NCBI GenBank assembly: GCA_024637255.1
Contig: JAGXFO010000012.1
Span: 1-64,000, forward strand
DNA length: 64,000 nt
Direction of reading: 5' to 3'
From: Sulfurovum sp.
GTDB lineage: Bacteria; Campylobacterota; Campylobacteria; Campylobacterales; Sulfurovaceae
Both the position numbers and the translations under genes were made by a program. Of the stretch, positions 35,240-44,857 are shown piece after piece (positions within the stretch are counted from its first letter, which is position 1; each line of letters begins with the position of its first letter). Under the pieces are notes generated by a model, which saw only the letters and a program-made list of their open reading frames with translations, was not told the DNA's origin and ran no database searches.

Positions 35240-35928
35240 TAGGCCAATACACCCGTAGTGACTGTTTGTGGAGTACAGTGCAAGGTAAGCTTTTCAGTCA
35301 CATATTCAAAGTCACTCAATAAGAACTCCAAAGTAAGCTCAGATCCATCATGGTAGAGTGGTGTGCGTGACTCACCTTTGGCATTTATAAGAAAAAGGGG
35401 TGCCCATTCCAAAAGGTGTTCTTTTAAAAATGCTCTTTGTACCTGCATAAGTTCACAGATACCATCTTTGTCTTCAGCCTCCAGCGCTTTTTGCTGTGCC
35501 ATGCAAAGCATATACATAAATTCAAGCTCCACACCCAAATGGTCTGGACTTACCACCCTTGCCTTATCCAATTCTACGCGAAAGTCTAATTCATTATAAA
35601 GTTCAAGAACCGGGTTATCTCCGCCACTTTCTATCATCTGGTCATCCCTGGTGTAGAAACTCTCATACGGCACAAGATGCATTAAAAAAAGATTTGTAAA
35701 GTCCACATTGTAGTACTGCTCTATAAGCTCCGAAGTTGAAAGTTCTTTTCGTTTAGCCCAATCTCTATAATTAGGAAAAAAAGACAATAATCTCTCGTCG
35801 CTCTCAAGAATGTTTAAAAACGTTTCATCGACTTCCACAAGCATCAATCTTGATACTAATGCATAAATTGCTATTCTATTTTCTATCTCTTGTTTCATTA
35901 AATCCATGTTATATACATCTGCTTTCAT
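35239..35928 (-). CDS. TorD/DmsD-like Tat proofreading chaperone
   Basis: A 229-residue all-helical protein of TorD-family type, recognised by length, helical pattern and place: immediately behind the catalytic molybdoenzyme gene. The region VVSPDHLGVELEFMYMLC is the family's PDHLxxELxFM motif. Such chaperones bind the twin-arginine signal of the catalytic subunit and hold it until the cofactor is in. The 124-base gap from the catalytic gene holds two small inverted repeats. It overlaps the ferredoxin gene by one base. Confidence 0.85.
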   Translation of the reverse strand: MKADVYNMDLMKQEIENRIAIYALVSRLMLVEVDETFLNILESDERLLSFFPNYRDWAKRKELSTSELIEQYYNVDFTNLFLMHLVPYESFYTRDDQMIESGGDNPVLELYNELDFRVELDKARVVSPDHLGVELEFMYMLCMAQQKALEAEDKDGICELMQVQRAFLKEHLLEWAPLFLINAKGESRTPLYHDGSELTLEFLLSDFEYVTEKLTLHCTPQTVTTGVLA

Positions 35929-36052
35929 GTTAAATATTTTGGCACTATACCACTTTCAAGATAAATAAGTAATAAGAAATTAGTTATCTGGAAAATTGTA
36001 GAATGTAGACATTCCAAGGCAAGAGCCTCGAAATGTGTCAGCAAGATAAAAC

Positions 36053-39000
36053 TTACTTAATGTTGACTGCATATGCCTTGTCAGACAATGGTGCTGCTGG
36101 ACGCTTAATGTGTTTAGGGCGTCTAATTGTATCTGTGCTGTCAAGCGGACGAGTCAATTTATCTCTCCACGCTTGAGTCACTTTCATATTGTTCTCATAG
36201 TTTACATAAATATCGCCAATTTGATCATCTTTACCTGCAAGTTCTATGACTACTTTTTGGTGCCATGCATGGTTACCCGCAACAGGGTCCGGATGTGAAG
36301 GCGCCACAGCATTTTGCCATGAGCCAGAGAGGCCATCCCACCAAATGTTATCAAGGTCTCTATTGTACTCTTTGAACTGCCAAGAGTCTTTGTTCTCATC
36401 CATTCCATCTATGATGCCCTGTTTTGGCTTGAGTGTACCGATTTTACCATCCATAGTCATATCGTACAACGGTGCACCAAGCCCCATAATACCTAATTTG
36501 CGTTCAAATCCAGGAATCTCTACTGCATTTTTCAGTTTCCATCTGCCTGCATGGTGTGAACAGGCAAGTACACCTGGCATAGTACCTTCAGTTGGAACTG
36601 CCATAGCGATAAAATAACCAGAATCAAGACCAGAAACAGTATCTGTAATAGTCACTTTTATTGCATCACCTCTTTTAATGCCAAGTTTCTTCGCATCTTC
36701 AGTATATATCCATACCGGGTTATGGTTTTGTGAAATCTCCATAAGGTGCTTAGAGTTCACAGAACGTGTATGAATATTATACGATAATCTAAATATAGTG
36801 TTCAACGCAAATTCATTGTCTTTCTGCATAAAATCATGGTGTACCTGTGAAACAACATGCGTCATTTTCACTCTATCTTCTTTGTTGGTTGGATAGATAG
36901 GTATAGCATACTCAGGCCATTTCCATTCTTTAAACCACTTAGAGTAAAATTCAAGTTTTTTACTCAAAGTATGGAAACCTTCCATGAGTTCACCATCAAT
37001 TTCTATACCAATAGCTTCTTCTTTACCGTGAGTGTCTGTCGCCATCAAGACACCAAACTCATCTTTAACCACTTGACTTTCATGAAATTCATGACCATGT
37101 ACCATATAGTTTTCGCCTACTTTTTTAAGTGGTTTTTCTTGTGGTTTAAAGATGTTATCTTCTTCAAGCCATGTACCTCTGTCTCTCATCATCTCATAGT
37201 TGGGATACTTAGAATCAGGATATGCTGCTTTAGCTGCTTTCTTAAGGTTAGGAACCTTGTCAAAAGCTGCCTGATACCATTCTGGAATCGTTACACATCT
37301 TGTTGGATCTTCTTTTGAGGCCCAGTGCTTTCTTACACCCAAAGAACCATCTGGATCTACATAATGTGTCATTATATTTGCCCAAAATTCTACTTCTTCC
37401 CACACTTCGCCAAGACCAGCTTTTATATGAGCCTCAAGTGTAGCCCTTGTTGGATCTTTTGGTTTCCAACCCATTTTCTCCAAGGCAACTCTAAGCGCCG
37501 GGTTACGGAAAGAAAGCCATCTTTTTGGTTCTGACGCTTCTGAATGCTGATCATGTCTTTCGCCGGAAAGACCTGTGGGTAAAATGAAGTCACAATACCA
37601 GTTTGTCTCCGACCATGTAGGCGAAAGATTAAATGACATTTCTATCTTATCTTCTCTTTTGAGTGCTTCAATCCATCTAAATCCATCCGGATTAATCCAA
37701 ACCGGGTTATACATACGAGGAATATAAACAGCCAATTTCTCTGGTACATTAAGTCCTTTTTCATTCCACTTATTTCTCCACTCATCATCCAAAAGAAGGT
37801 GTGGCAAAAGATGACTCATCTCATATGTACTAAGTGGATACTCTGGTGGCCATGCAAGTTCATTCCAAACATCAACTTCTGCGGGTGCTGAACCATTTTC
37901 TGTCGCTGCATCACCTTGACCATTCACTGAAATAACATGCCAATGGTGCATGCTTATACCGCCTTTATCACCAGCCATTGCACCACGAAGAACAAATGGC
38001 AAGAATGCAGATCTTGCGATCATCCATCCACCTTTGTGGCCGACTGGTCCTGCTCTCCAAATGTATGTTGCTACTCTAGTACCTGCATCAATGAACATAT
38101 CGTAAAGTTTTTCTACAATACGTTTTTCAATACGACACTCCTCTGCAACAAAATCAAGCGTATAAGGACTATACATTTCACCAATCATGGCGATGAATTC
38201 TTCATACGTATCGCCTGCAGGAACAGATTTGATATACCCTTTTTCAAGAAGTACGTTTAGGTACTCTCTGTCTTTCATCAGCTGATCCCAGTTCACCCAG
38301 TTTTTGACAAAATTATGGTTGACAAGAGACTTGCCATCTACGCCTTTTTCATTTATAATTCTATTTGCAAGGTAAAGATACAGTGCCGTCTCCGTTCCTG
38401 GCCAGCATGGCACCCAAAGGTCCGCCATACCAGCTGAATTGGATAAACGAGGATCCATAACAACCAGTTTTGCACCTTTTTTACGTGCTTCAGCAATACG
38501 ACCTGCTGCCTGCTGAAAGTAGTGACCTGCATCTGCTGCATGGGAAGACTGAAGGAAAATCAATTTTGCATTAGTCCAGTCTGGCGAATTTCTGTCATCA
38601 TTTGCCCACTGAATCGTACCCTGTCTTGCGCCTGCTGAGCAAATGTTTGTATGTGAATTGTATCCATCTACACCCAAAGAGTGCCCTACGCGGGGACCAA
38701 AACCATTTTCATTTGGACGGCCCACATGATACATGATTGACTTTTTAGACATCTCATCACCTGTCTTAAGCGTATCGTGCATTTTTTTGCCGATTTTTGC
38801 CATCGCTTCATCCCAAGTGGTTCTTACCCACTTCCCTTCACCTCTTTTAGAACCTGGAGCTCTCATAAGCGGAAAAGGTATTCTATCTGGATCATACATT
38901 TGCGATTGTACTGCGTACCCTTTTGCACAGTTTCTGCCGTAGCTGCCTGAATGAAGCGGGTTACCCATATATTTACGTACGGCTAGTTGTCCACCGGCTT

Positions 39001-39382
39001 TGTAGGTAGAAAGGTCTACCCATGCAGTCAGACCACAAGATGCTTCACAGTTTGAACATGCCGTAGGGACAAGCATATACTCAATCGCTTTAATCCCTTC
39101 AGGATTATCTTCACTCCGAACACCATGTCTGCTAGTACCACCTCTTTTCCAATCCTCTCCGCTCAATTCAGTAAAACTATCCCACTCTTCAAAAGGCGGA
39201 TAAAATGAAAGTGTCTTAGGTGTTGGTGTAAATTTAGTCTCAGCCATTGCCGGCGTATCAGCTACAGTCTTAAATACACCTGCAGCAAGTGTTGCGCCTG
39301 CTACAGAGTATGCTGTACCTTTAAGGAAACTTCTTCTACCTTCGATAAAATTTTTATCTTCTTTGTTCATTGTTTTTGTCAT
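36053..39382 (-). CDS. Tat-exported molybdopterin oxidoreductase, sulfur/polysulfide reductase type
   Basis: The 1109-residue catalytic subunit belongs to the DMSO-reductase superfamily. It has a twin-arginine signal (GRRSFLKG at 15-22), an N-terminal 4Fe-4S site (Cys109, Cys112, Cys116, Cys152), and a probable molybdenum ligand Cys248 in SHTNICSAGAR. Cysteine ligation, periplasmic export, a 4-cluster subunit, an NrfD-type anchor, TorD chaperone and ferredoxin fit the SreABCDE/PsrABCDE sulfur reductases. The size is larger than Wolinella PsrA and nearer archaeal SreA. Tetrathionate, thiosulfate or arsenic compounds remain possible substrates. Confidence 0.8.
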   Translation of the reverse strand: MTKTMNKEDKNFIEGRRSFLKGTAYSVAGATLAAGVFKTVADTPAMAETKFTPTPKTLSFYPPFEEWDSFTELSGEDWKRGGTSRHGVRSEDNPEGIKAIEYMLVPTACSNCEASCGLTAWVDLSTYKAGGQLAVRKYMGNPLHSGSYGRNCAKGYAVQSQMYDPDRIPFPLMRAPGSKRGEGKWVRTTWDEAMAKIGKKMHDTLKTGDEMSKKSIMYHVGRPNENGFGPRVGHSLGVDGYNSHTNICSAGARQGTIQWANDDRNSPDWTNAKLIFLQSSHAADAGHYFQQAAGRIAEARKKGAKLVVMDPRLSNSAGMADLWVPCWPGTETALYLYLANRIINEKGVDGKSLVNHNFVKNWVNWDQLMKDREYLNVLLEKGYIKSVPAGDTYEEFIAMIGEMYSPYTLDFVAEECRIEKRIVEKLYDMFIDAGTRVATYIWRAGPVGHKGGWMIARSAFLPFVLRGAMAGDKGGISMHHWHVISVNGQGDAATENGSAPAEVDVWNELAWPPEYPLSTYEMSHLLPHLLLDDEWRNKWNEKGLNVPEKLAVYIPRMYNPVWINPDGFRWIEALKREDKIEMSFNLSPTWSETNWYCDFILPTGLSGERHDQHSEASEPKRWLSFRNPALRVALEKMGWKPKDPTRATLEAHIKAGLGEVWEEVEFWANIMTHYVDPDGSLGVRKHWASKEDPTRCVTIPEWYQAAFDKVPNLKKAAKAAYPDSKYPNYEMMRDRGTWLEEDNIFKPQEKPLKKVGENYMVHGHEFHESQVVKDEFGVLMATDTHGKEEAIGIEIDGELMEGFHTLSKKLEFYSKWFKEWKWPEYAIPIYPTNKEDRVKMTHVVSQVHHDFMQKDNEFALNTIFRLSYNIHTRSVNSKHLMEISQNHNPVWIYTEDAKKLGIKRGDAIKVTITDTVSGLDSGYFIAMAVPTEGTMPGVLACSHHAGRWKLKNAVEIPGFERKLGIMGLGAPLYDMTMDGKIGTLKPKQGIIDGMDENKDSWQFKEYNRDLDNIWWDGLSGSWQNAVAPSHPDPVAGNHAWHQKVVIELAGKDDQIGDIYVNYENNMKVTQAWRDKLTRPLDSTDTIRRPKHIKRPAAPLSDKAYAVNIK

Positions 39383-39395
39383 AGATATCTTCTCC

Positions 39396-40346
39396 TTAAC
39401 TTAATGGTAACATTTGTGGAATTTTAAGCCATACATCTTTTACCAAGAATAGCCCTACCAATGCTAAAATAGCTGCAAATCTAAGCAACGTTATATTTTC
39501 TGATTTCATGTAACTTGTTGCCAAAAAGAACGGAATTATAAATCCAAGCGTCATTCCAAACCAGAATTCTACGCTATACTCTCCGCCTAAATGCACAAAT
39601 GCCAAAACTGCTTCCGCTTCTGAAGACTTAAATGAGAAGAAATACTCACTCATATACATTGCAAATGAAAAGAAAACAGCCACAGAAAGTATAAGCGCTA
39701 AATCTTTTCTAGCTTCCCTACTCCATGAGCCAGACACAAAAATAAGTGCTGCAGAGCCGGCCATAAGTGCTGCCCACATCATTTGCATCACTTCTGTGGG
39801 CGCCTGCCATAATTCTCTAGCACTTGATTGTGCCATAATGATAGCGGTATATGTAGTTACAGGTATCGCTAAAAATACTAAGAATGGCATGATTTTTTCA
39901 TATACTGAAGAATTTCTTCTAGCCAATGCCGTTGTCTTACATTTCTTTCCGCCCAATGAAGGAAATGCATCTGCAACACCGATAACCATAATAATAGTTA
40001 TAAGCACTAAAAATATTGATGCTAACCACGCACCAACAGTAATAGATGAACTCCAGTGTGGGTGTGTGAAAATATGAATCATTCTGTATGGCTGATGTAA
40101 ATCTATCAATGTAAACAATAAAAATATGTTCAATGCAAAAAATGCAATAACCGGCATAATCCATCTTAGGTTAGGCATATCATCTTTTTTATGCCTATAC
40201 AATAAATATGCGGCTACAAAGACAACACCTGTACCAATACTTTTTGCCCACATATTGATGGTAATGATACTGCCCCAAACAATTCCCTGGATTGGAACAT
40301 CAAGTGTTACAATAGCCTGTGTCGCATGAATTGTACTTTCTACCAT
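39396..40346 (-). CDS. NrfD/PsrC-like quinone-reactive membrane anchor
   Basis: A 316-residue protein with eight to nine membrane spans, of the NrfD/PsrC type that exchanges electrons with menaquinone and carries no haem. I place the start at the ATG at 40346, one base past the stop of the FeS subunit gene and 8 bases from AAGGAGG; a longer frame to 40379 would overlap that gene. It should hold the reductase to the outer face of the inner membrane. The catalytic gene follows after 13 bases. Confidence 0.85.
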   Translation of the reverse strand: MVESTIHATQAIVTLDVPIQGIVWGSIITINMWAKSIGTGVVFVAAYLLYRHKKDDMPNLRWIMPVIAFFALNIFLLFTLIDLHQPYRMIHIFTHPHWSSSITVGAWLASIFLVLITIIMVIGVADAFPSLGGKKCKTTALARRNSSVYEKIMPFLVFLAIPVTTYTAIIMAQSSARELWQAPTEVMQMMWAALMAGSAALIFVSGSWSREARKDLALILSVAVFFSFAMYMSEYFFSFKSSEAEAVLAFVHLGGEYSVEFWFGMTLGFIIPFFLATSYMKSENITLLRFAAILALVGLFLVKDVWLKIPQMLPLS

Positions 40347-40347
40347 C

Positions 40348-41103
40348 CTAGTGTCCTCCTTCTTGCTTGTGTGACTCACTATCTGTTGCTGATTCCATAA
40401 AACTTTTATTGTCTTGCTTAGGATGTTCTACGAATGGTGCTAAAAATCTATCAAGAATACCATGATTTTTATCACCTACATGATGAAGTTTCGTAATATC
40501 ATTAAAGAGGTTATAGCCTTCGATTCGCTGATGCGCAAGCGGGTTAAGTGTTTGATTACCGCCGCCTACATAAAAGTGTGTCGGAGAAGTATGTTTCTCT
40601 GGCTTACGTACCTGAACAGCACCTTTATGTTCCATAATATAAAGTGAAATATGACTGCTGTCATCTTCAATATCACCAAATATATTTGCCTCAACAGGGC
40701 AGACAACCACACATGCAGGCATCATACCGCTCTCTATACGGTGTGCACAATAGGTACATTTGTCTGCTGTATTTGTCTCAGGATCCATATAGATTGCTCC
40801 ATAAGGACATGCCATCATACAGCCTGCACAGCCAATACATCTCTCGCTGTCAATATTTACAATGCCATTCTCTAAATAATGTAATGCAGATACAGGACAA
40901 ATACGCTCACATGGCGCATTCTCGCAGTGATTACAGCGCAAAGGAGTAAAGGATCTTTTTGTATCCGGGAATATTCCTAAATCGATATATTTAACACGTA
41001 AACGCCAAGAACTCAGTGGGACTTCATTTTCCACTTTGCAAGCAATCTCACAACCTTTACAACCCATACACAGGTTCAGGTCAACTAAGAAACCTAATTT
41101 CAT
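40348..41103 (-). CDS. Four-cluster 4Fe-4S electron-transfer subunit (PsrB/SreB type)
   Basis: This 251-residue subunit has the four cysteine motifs of DmsB/PsrB proteins: CMGCKGCEIAC, CNHCENAPCERICP, CIGCAGCMMACPYG and CTYCAHRIESGMMPACVVVCP. It carries no signal peptide, as usual for this class, and should be exported with the Tat-targeted catalytic subunit. The C-terminal 70 residues are histidine-rich and charged and have no motif I know. It is the first gene of the seven-gene operon; 187 bases separate it from the kinase gene upstream. Confidence 0.9.
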   Translation of the reverse strand: MKLGFLVDLNLCMGCKGCEIACKVENEVPLSSWRLRVKYIDLGIFPDTKRSFTPLRCNHCENAPCERICPVSALHYLENGIVNIDSERCIGCAGCMMACPYGAIYMDPETNTADKCTYCAHRIESGMMPACVVVCPVEANIFGDIEDDSSHISLYIMEHKGAVQVRKPEKHTSPTHFYVGGGNQTLNPLAHQRIEGYNLFNDITKLHHVGDKNHGILDRFLAPFVEHPKQDNKSFMESATDSESHKQEGGH

Positions 41104-41290
41104 GCTTTCTCCTTAAATTTAGCTAAACTTATAATAATTATAAGCACCCATCTATCTAGTGAAGATCCGGGTAAACGCATAGAGCAATATTATAAGATTT
41201 TGGATTATAAAATGGTTATTTTTGGAAAAAAAGTAAAGTTTTTTAAATCTTGTCACCAATTAGGCTCTAATAAAGATAAATATCATACTC

Positions 41291-42307
41291 TCAAAGAGTA
41301 AAAGAAAAAGTAGAACCTACACCTTCTTCACTGCTTATCTCAAGCTTGCTGTGATGCATAGAAAGTATAGTCTTAACGATGGAAAGTCCCAATCCCATAG
41401 AATTATCCCAATTATGGGTACCTGAGCGATAGAACTTTTTAGTCACCTTCTCGACATCTTGACTCTTTATCCCTACACCTTTGTCTGTGACAGAGATATT
41501 ATCGCTGCCTATATGAACCAATACCTCCTCTTTAGAGTATTTCAGCGCATTTTCTATAAGATTTTTAAGTACTATTTCCACAAGCGTACGATCTGCCTCA
41601 ATCTTAAGTGTACTTCCTTCTAAATGTATCTCTCTATTCTTGTACTGTTCTCCCAAAACAAGTTTCACTTCCTGGGCCAGCGTATATACATCAAATGTGC
41701 TTTTATGGAGTGTTGCTTCACCGCTTTCAAACTTATTCCATAGCACAAGACGGCTCAAGAGCGCTTCTATTTTTATGCCATTATTATAGATCTTGCTTAA
41801 AAACTTTTCGCGTAAGGGCTGGGAAATATCTTTATCGTCTTCCAGTGTTTGAGCATAGCCCATTATGGAAGCTATAGGATTACGAAATTCATGAGCAATA
41901 GCTGAGATCATGTCACCCCGCTGTCTGTTTTTTAGTTTAAGTTTTGTGTTATAACGCTGCTTAATCTCATCTCGTTTCTTGGCACTACTGATTACTTTAA
42001 TCAAATTTTGATTGATATCTTCAAGTTCTTGTGTGAACAAGTGTGTTTCATCAATCTTATCAACTTTATCCAAATTAACAAGATATTTATTGATAGTGAC
42101 AAGTTCCTTCTGCATAAGTATAGCACCGCGGTAAATGGCATAGATAAATACAGAAAATCCCAATATTAAAAACCCGATAGCATTCAATGCAATATTGGGA
42201 TCAGGAATAAAAGCCATAAAAACCGCAGCAAACAGCAAACTTGTGGCTACGGCCAAAGTAACTAGTCTCGCCATAATATATTCAGTAAAATGCGGACGAT
42301 TATACAT
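41291..42307 (-). CDS. Membrane sensor histidine kinase
   Basis: A 338-residue HisKA/HATPase kinase. Two membrane spans (about residues 15-35 and 40-62) are separated by only a few residues, so there is almost no periplasmic sensor. The phosphorylated histidine is in AIAHEFRNPIASI, the N box in NLIENALKYS, and the G boxes in DKGVGI and GLGLSIV. No response regulator is next to it. It is the last gene of the string from 45.7 kb and lies just upstream of the molybdoenzyme operon, which it might regulate. Confidence 0.87.
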   Translation of the reverse strand: MYNRPHFTEYIMARLVTLAVATSLLFAAVFMAFIPDPNIALNAIGFLILGFSVFIYAIYRGAILMQKELVTINKYLVNLDKVDKIDETHLFTQELEDINQNLIKVISSAKKRDEIKQRYNTKLKLKNRQRGDMISAIAHEFRNPIASIMGYAQTLEDDKDISQPLREKFLSKIYNNGIKIEALLSRLVLWNKFESGEATLHKSTFDVYTLAQEVKLVLGEQYKNREIHLEGSTLKIEADRTLVEIVLKNLIENALKYSKEEVLVHIGSDNISVTDKGVGIKSQDVEKVTKKFYRSGTHNWDNSMGLGLSIVKTILSMHHSKLEISSEEGVGSTFSFTL

Positions 42308-42317
42308 AGACGGACTC

Positions 42318-42791
42318 CTAATTATCTGTTTCTATTTCGCAAAGATAGCCTAGAAAATCTTCTGTTTCAAAATACCCAATCACTGTCTCAATGGTCTCTT
42401 TATTTGGGTACATAAAGTGAAAACTCGGTATGGCTGAAGTAAAGCCTTCAATTTGCTTAATGGTATCTCTGTCTGATCTTCGTACTTTCAGTAAAACATA
42501 CGCTTGCAGTTTTACTTGTACATCCTTGTCAGACAAGGCACCTTTTTTCATTTTTACACACCATTTGCACTGAGGCTCCTCTACCATAATCATCACATTT
42601 TTATGCTCTTTTTTTGCGCGTTCAAAAGCATAATCCATCTCTGTTTCCCATTTAAGTTTGCCAAATGTCCCAAGCATTTCTTCTTCTGGACTTTTTGATA
42701 TCGTTTCCTGAAATGGTTTTACACTTTGTTCAGCATGTCCCTGAAACATACATAAACAAAAAAGTGCCAGCAGAGGTGCCATTTTTTTCAT
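42318..42791 (-). CDS. Exported thioredoxin-like protein (CKWC)
   Basis: The 157-residue protein has a signal peptide (about residues 1-20), a thioredoxin fold and the redox motif QCKWCVKMKK. IPSFHFMYPNKE carries the cis-proline loop. It acts in the periplasm. The gene next to it encodes a shorter paralogue with CRWC, so the two are a tandem duplication. The motif with a lysine or arginine between cysteine and tryptophan is that of the SoxW/thioredoxin_7 kind. The target is unknown. Confidence 0.8.
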   Translation of the reverse strand: MKKMAPLLALFCLCMFQGHAEQSVKPFQETISKSPEEEMLGTFGKLKWETEMDYAFERAKKEHKNVMIMVEEPQCKWCVKMKKGALSDKDVQVKLQAYVLLKVRRSDRDTIKQIEGFTSAIPSFHFMYPNKETIETVIGYFETEDFLGYLCEIETDN

Positions 42792-42801
42792 GCCCGTAGC
42801 C

Positions 42802-43191
42802 TTACTTTTTATTACTTTCTACATCATTAATATATGCTATAAAGTCTTCTGCATTAAAATACCCAATGACTTCTTCTATCAGCGTTTTATTTTCTTTCAT
42901 AAAAAAAACAGTAGGCACTCCCTTGACCTGGGGCAGTGCGGACATGGTTTTTGCATCTTCTCTCATCACTTTGACTGCTACAAAATTTTCAAGTCTTTTT
43001 TCCACCCCATCATTTGAAAAAGTACGGTATTTCATTTTTTTACACCATCTACAATTTTCACCTTCAACGAGGACCATCACAGTTTTATGTTCTTTTTGTG
43101 CCAATGCAAAGGCTGTATCTAAATCTTTTGTCCACTCTACAGAAAAAAGGGCGCTTGATAAAAGCAAAATGCTCAATAAAATTTTGTTCAC
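42802..43191 (-). CDS. Exported thioredoxin-like protein (CRWC)
   Basis: A 129-residue protein with a short signal peptide (ILLSILLLSSALFS) and a thioredoxin fold. ENCRWCKKMKYRTF holds the redox pair, VPTVFFMKENKTLIEEV the cis-proline loop. It is like the protein encoded 11 bases downstream, especially at the shared VIGYF-x-xEDF end. The dapE gene lies 9 bases upstream. A thiol-disulfide role in the periplasm is likely. Confidence 0.82.
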   Translation of the reverse strand: MNKILLSILLLSSALFSVEWTKDLDTAFALAQKEHKTVMVLVEGENCRWCKKMKYRTFSNDGVEKRLENFVAVKVMREDAKTMSALPQVKGVPTVFFMKENKTLIEEVIGYFNAEDFIAYINDVESNKK

Positions 43192-43200
43192 AATAATCCT

Positions 43201-44301
43201 TTATAAATCAAAATGTTTAACTGTATCTTTAAATACTTCATAAAGAGCTTCAACCTCTTTAATCGATGTTCTCTCGTTGGGCGCATGGATGGTATCATTG
43301 ATAACACCAAATTCTACAACATCTATGCCAAAAGCTCCCATAAGTCTTGCATCACTTGTTCCACCTGCAGTTGAAAATTTGCTTGTATTTCCTGTTATAG
43401 CTTTTATACTGGTAGAAAGTTTTTCTACTATTTTTGAATCTCTTTTTGTCACAAAAGGGTAAGAACCCTGTGTCAACTCTAAACTATAGTCCAAACCCTT
43501 AAAGTATTCAGCAATATACGCTCTGACTTCTTCTTGCGTGGTTTTTGTAGAATTGCGCACATTAAACATCATTTTTAAAATACCAGGGGTAACATTGGTA
43601 ACCTCCATGCCTGCGCGTATATCGGTAATCACCATTTTACTGGGTGCAAAATCATCATCACCCTTATCTAGGTCTACACCTGCAATTTTCTCCAAAATAG
43701 AAGCTATTTGGTGTACCGGATTGATTGCTTTTTCTGGGTATGCCGCGTGCCCCTGTTTTCCCTTTAGTGTCAAATAGCCATTAATAGAACCTCTTCTTCC
43801 TATTTTTATGGCATCTCCAAAACTATTCTCACATGTTGGCTCGGCCACAATGCAGTAATCGGGTAAAAGATTAATGGCTTTAAGGTGTTCAAGCATAATG
43901 ATCGTACCATAGGTACCGTCCCCCTCTTCATCCGAAGTAAGGAGGATAGAAAGTCTACCCTCAAAAGCATCAGTATCATGACAGGTTTGCACAAAGGCAG
44001 CAACACCAGACTTCATGTCCTGTGCTCCTCGCCCATAGATATGGTCATCTATGATTACAGGAGTAAAAGGATTTGTCTTCCATCCTTCGCCAGCTGGCAC
44101 AACATCAACATGTCCGGCAAAACACAGATGTGGGCCTTCTCCAAACTTTTTAGTAAGAAAAAGGTTTTTCACGCCCTCTTTGTTCACATAAGTGGCCTCA
44201 TATCCCTCAAGATACTCTTCAATAAACCTCAAAGAACCTGCATCATCGGGGGTAAGCGATTTACAACTTAACAATTTTAACAGCAAATCAACTACATTCA
44301 T
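43201..44301 (-). CDS. dapE: Succinyl-diaminopimelate desuccinylase
   Basis: DapE removes succinate from succinyl-diaminopimelate on the way to lysine and peptidoglycan. The M20 metallopeptidase sites are visible: FAGHVDVVPAGEGW, YGRGAQDMKSGVAAF, the catalytic LTSDEEGDG, and the C-terminal STAGGTSDARL. 366 residues is normal. It follows the esterase gene by 6 bases. Confidence 0.93.
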   Translation of the reverse strand: MNVVDLLLKLLSCKSLTPDDAGSLRFIEEYLEGYEATYVNKEGVKNLFLTKKFGEGPHLCFAGHVDVVPAGEGWKTNPFTPVIIDDHIYGRGAQDMKSGVAAFVQTCHDTDAFEGRLSILLTSDEEGDGTYGTIIMLEHLKAINLLPDYCIVAEPTCENSFGDAIKIGRRGSINGYLTLKGKQGHAAYPEKAINPVHQIASILEKIAGVDLDKGDDDFAPSKMVITDIRAGMEVTNVTPGILKMMFNVRNSTKTTQEEVRAYIAEYFKGLDYSLELTQGSYPFVTKRDSKIVEKLSTSIKAITGNTSKFSTAGGTSDARLMGAFGIDVVEFGVINDTIHAPNERTSIKEVEALYEVFKDTVKHFDL

Positions 44302-44307
44302 TTACAC

Positions 44308-44856
44308 TCATTTATTTTTAAAATTTTCTATCATTGAAAGATAATCATCTATATTTTCAAAGCGGTGGTTTCCGCCAGACTCGACAATAATTCTGTGGGC
44401 ATTATAGAGTGATTGTGCTTTGGTATAATCCAAAACTTCATCTCCACTTTGCAAAAGCAGCAGATATCGCCCTTTTTGGGGTGAGGATTGTAACATTTTG
44501 AGCTGCTCAAGATAAACTGACTTAAACTCAAATATTTCTTCATCACAAAAACGCTTCTGCCATCCTACATAAGGAGCTAAAGTCTCCCACGGCTGAGTAG
44601 AAGGATTAAGAAGTATCACATTCTTAATATACTTTTCTGCCAGATTTGTTGCGTAAAACCCGCCCAAAGAAGAGCCTATAATTAAGTCAAAATCTGAGGA
44701 GTTAAGTATATCTTCTGCAGTAGCCATAGCATCAAAAGGTGAAGGAGGAAGATCGGGAGAGACAACCGTATCACTGCCAAAATATCTTTTAAGTGTTGAA
44801 GATTTGTTTCCTTCTCCGCAAGAAGAAAAACCGTGAAGATAAAGAATTTTAGACAT
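44308..44856 (-). CDS. YqiA/YcfP-like alpha/beta hydrolase
   Basis: A 182-residue hydrolase of the small esterase family: LYLHGFSSCGEGNKS at the start, the nucleophile elbow IGSSLGGFYA, an aspartate in LLQSGDEVLDY and a catalytic histidine in GGNHRFEN. The substrate is unknown; YqiA cleaves short acyl esters. It lies between the rhodanese gene (1 base away) and dapE. Confidence 0.85.
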   Translation of the reverse strand: MSKILYLHGFSSCGEGNKSSTLKRYFGSDTVVSPDLPPSPFDAMATAEDILNSSDFDLIIGSSLGGFYATNLAEKYIKNVILLNPSTQPWETLAPYVGWQKRFCDEEIFEFKSVYLEQLKMLQSSPQKGRYLLLLQSGDEVLDYTKAQSLYNAHRIIVESGGNHRFENIDDYLSMIENFKNK

Positions 44857-44857
44857 T

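Noticed and set aside
35239..39382. Assignment of the molybdoenzyme as nitrate, DMSO or formate enzyme
   Set aside because: The probable ligand is cysteine in a context unlike NapA or FdhA, there is no serine or aspartate ligand, and the NrfD anchor and SreD-like ferredoxin fit sulfur reductases better.
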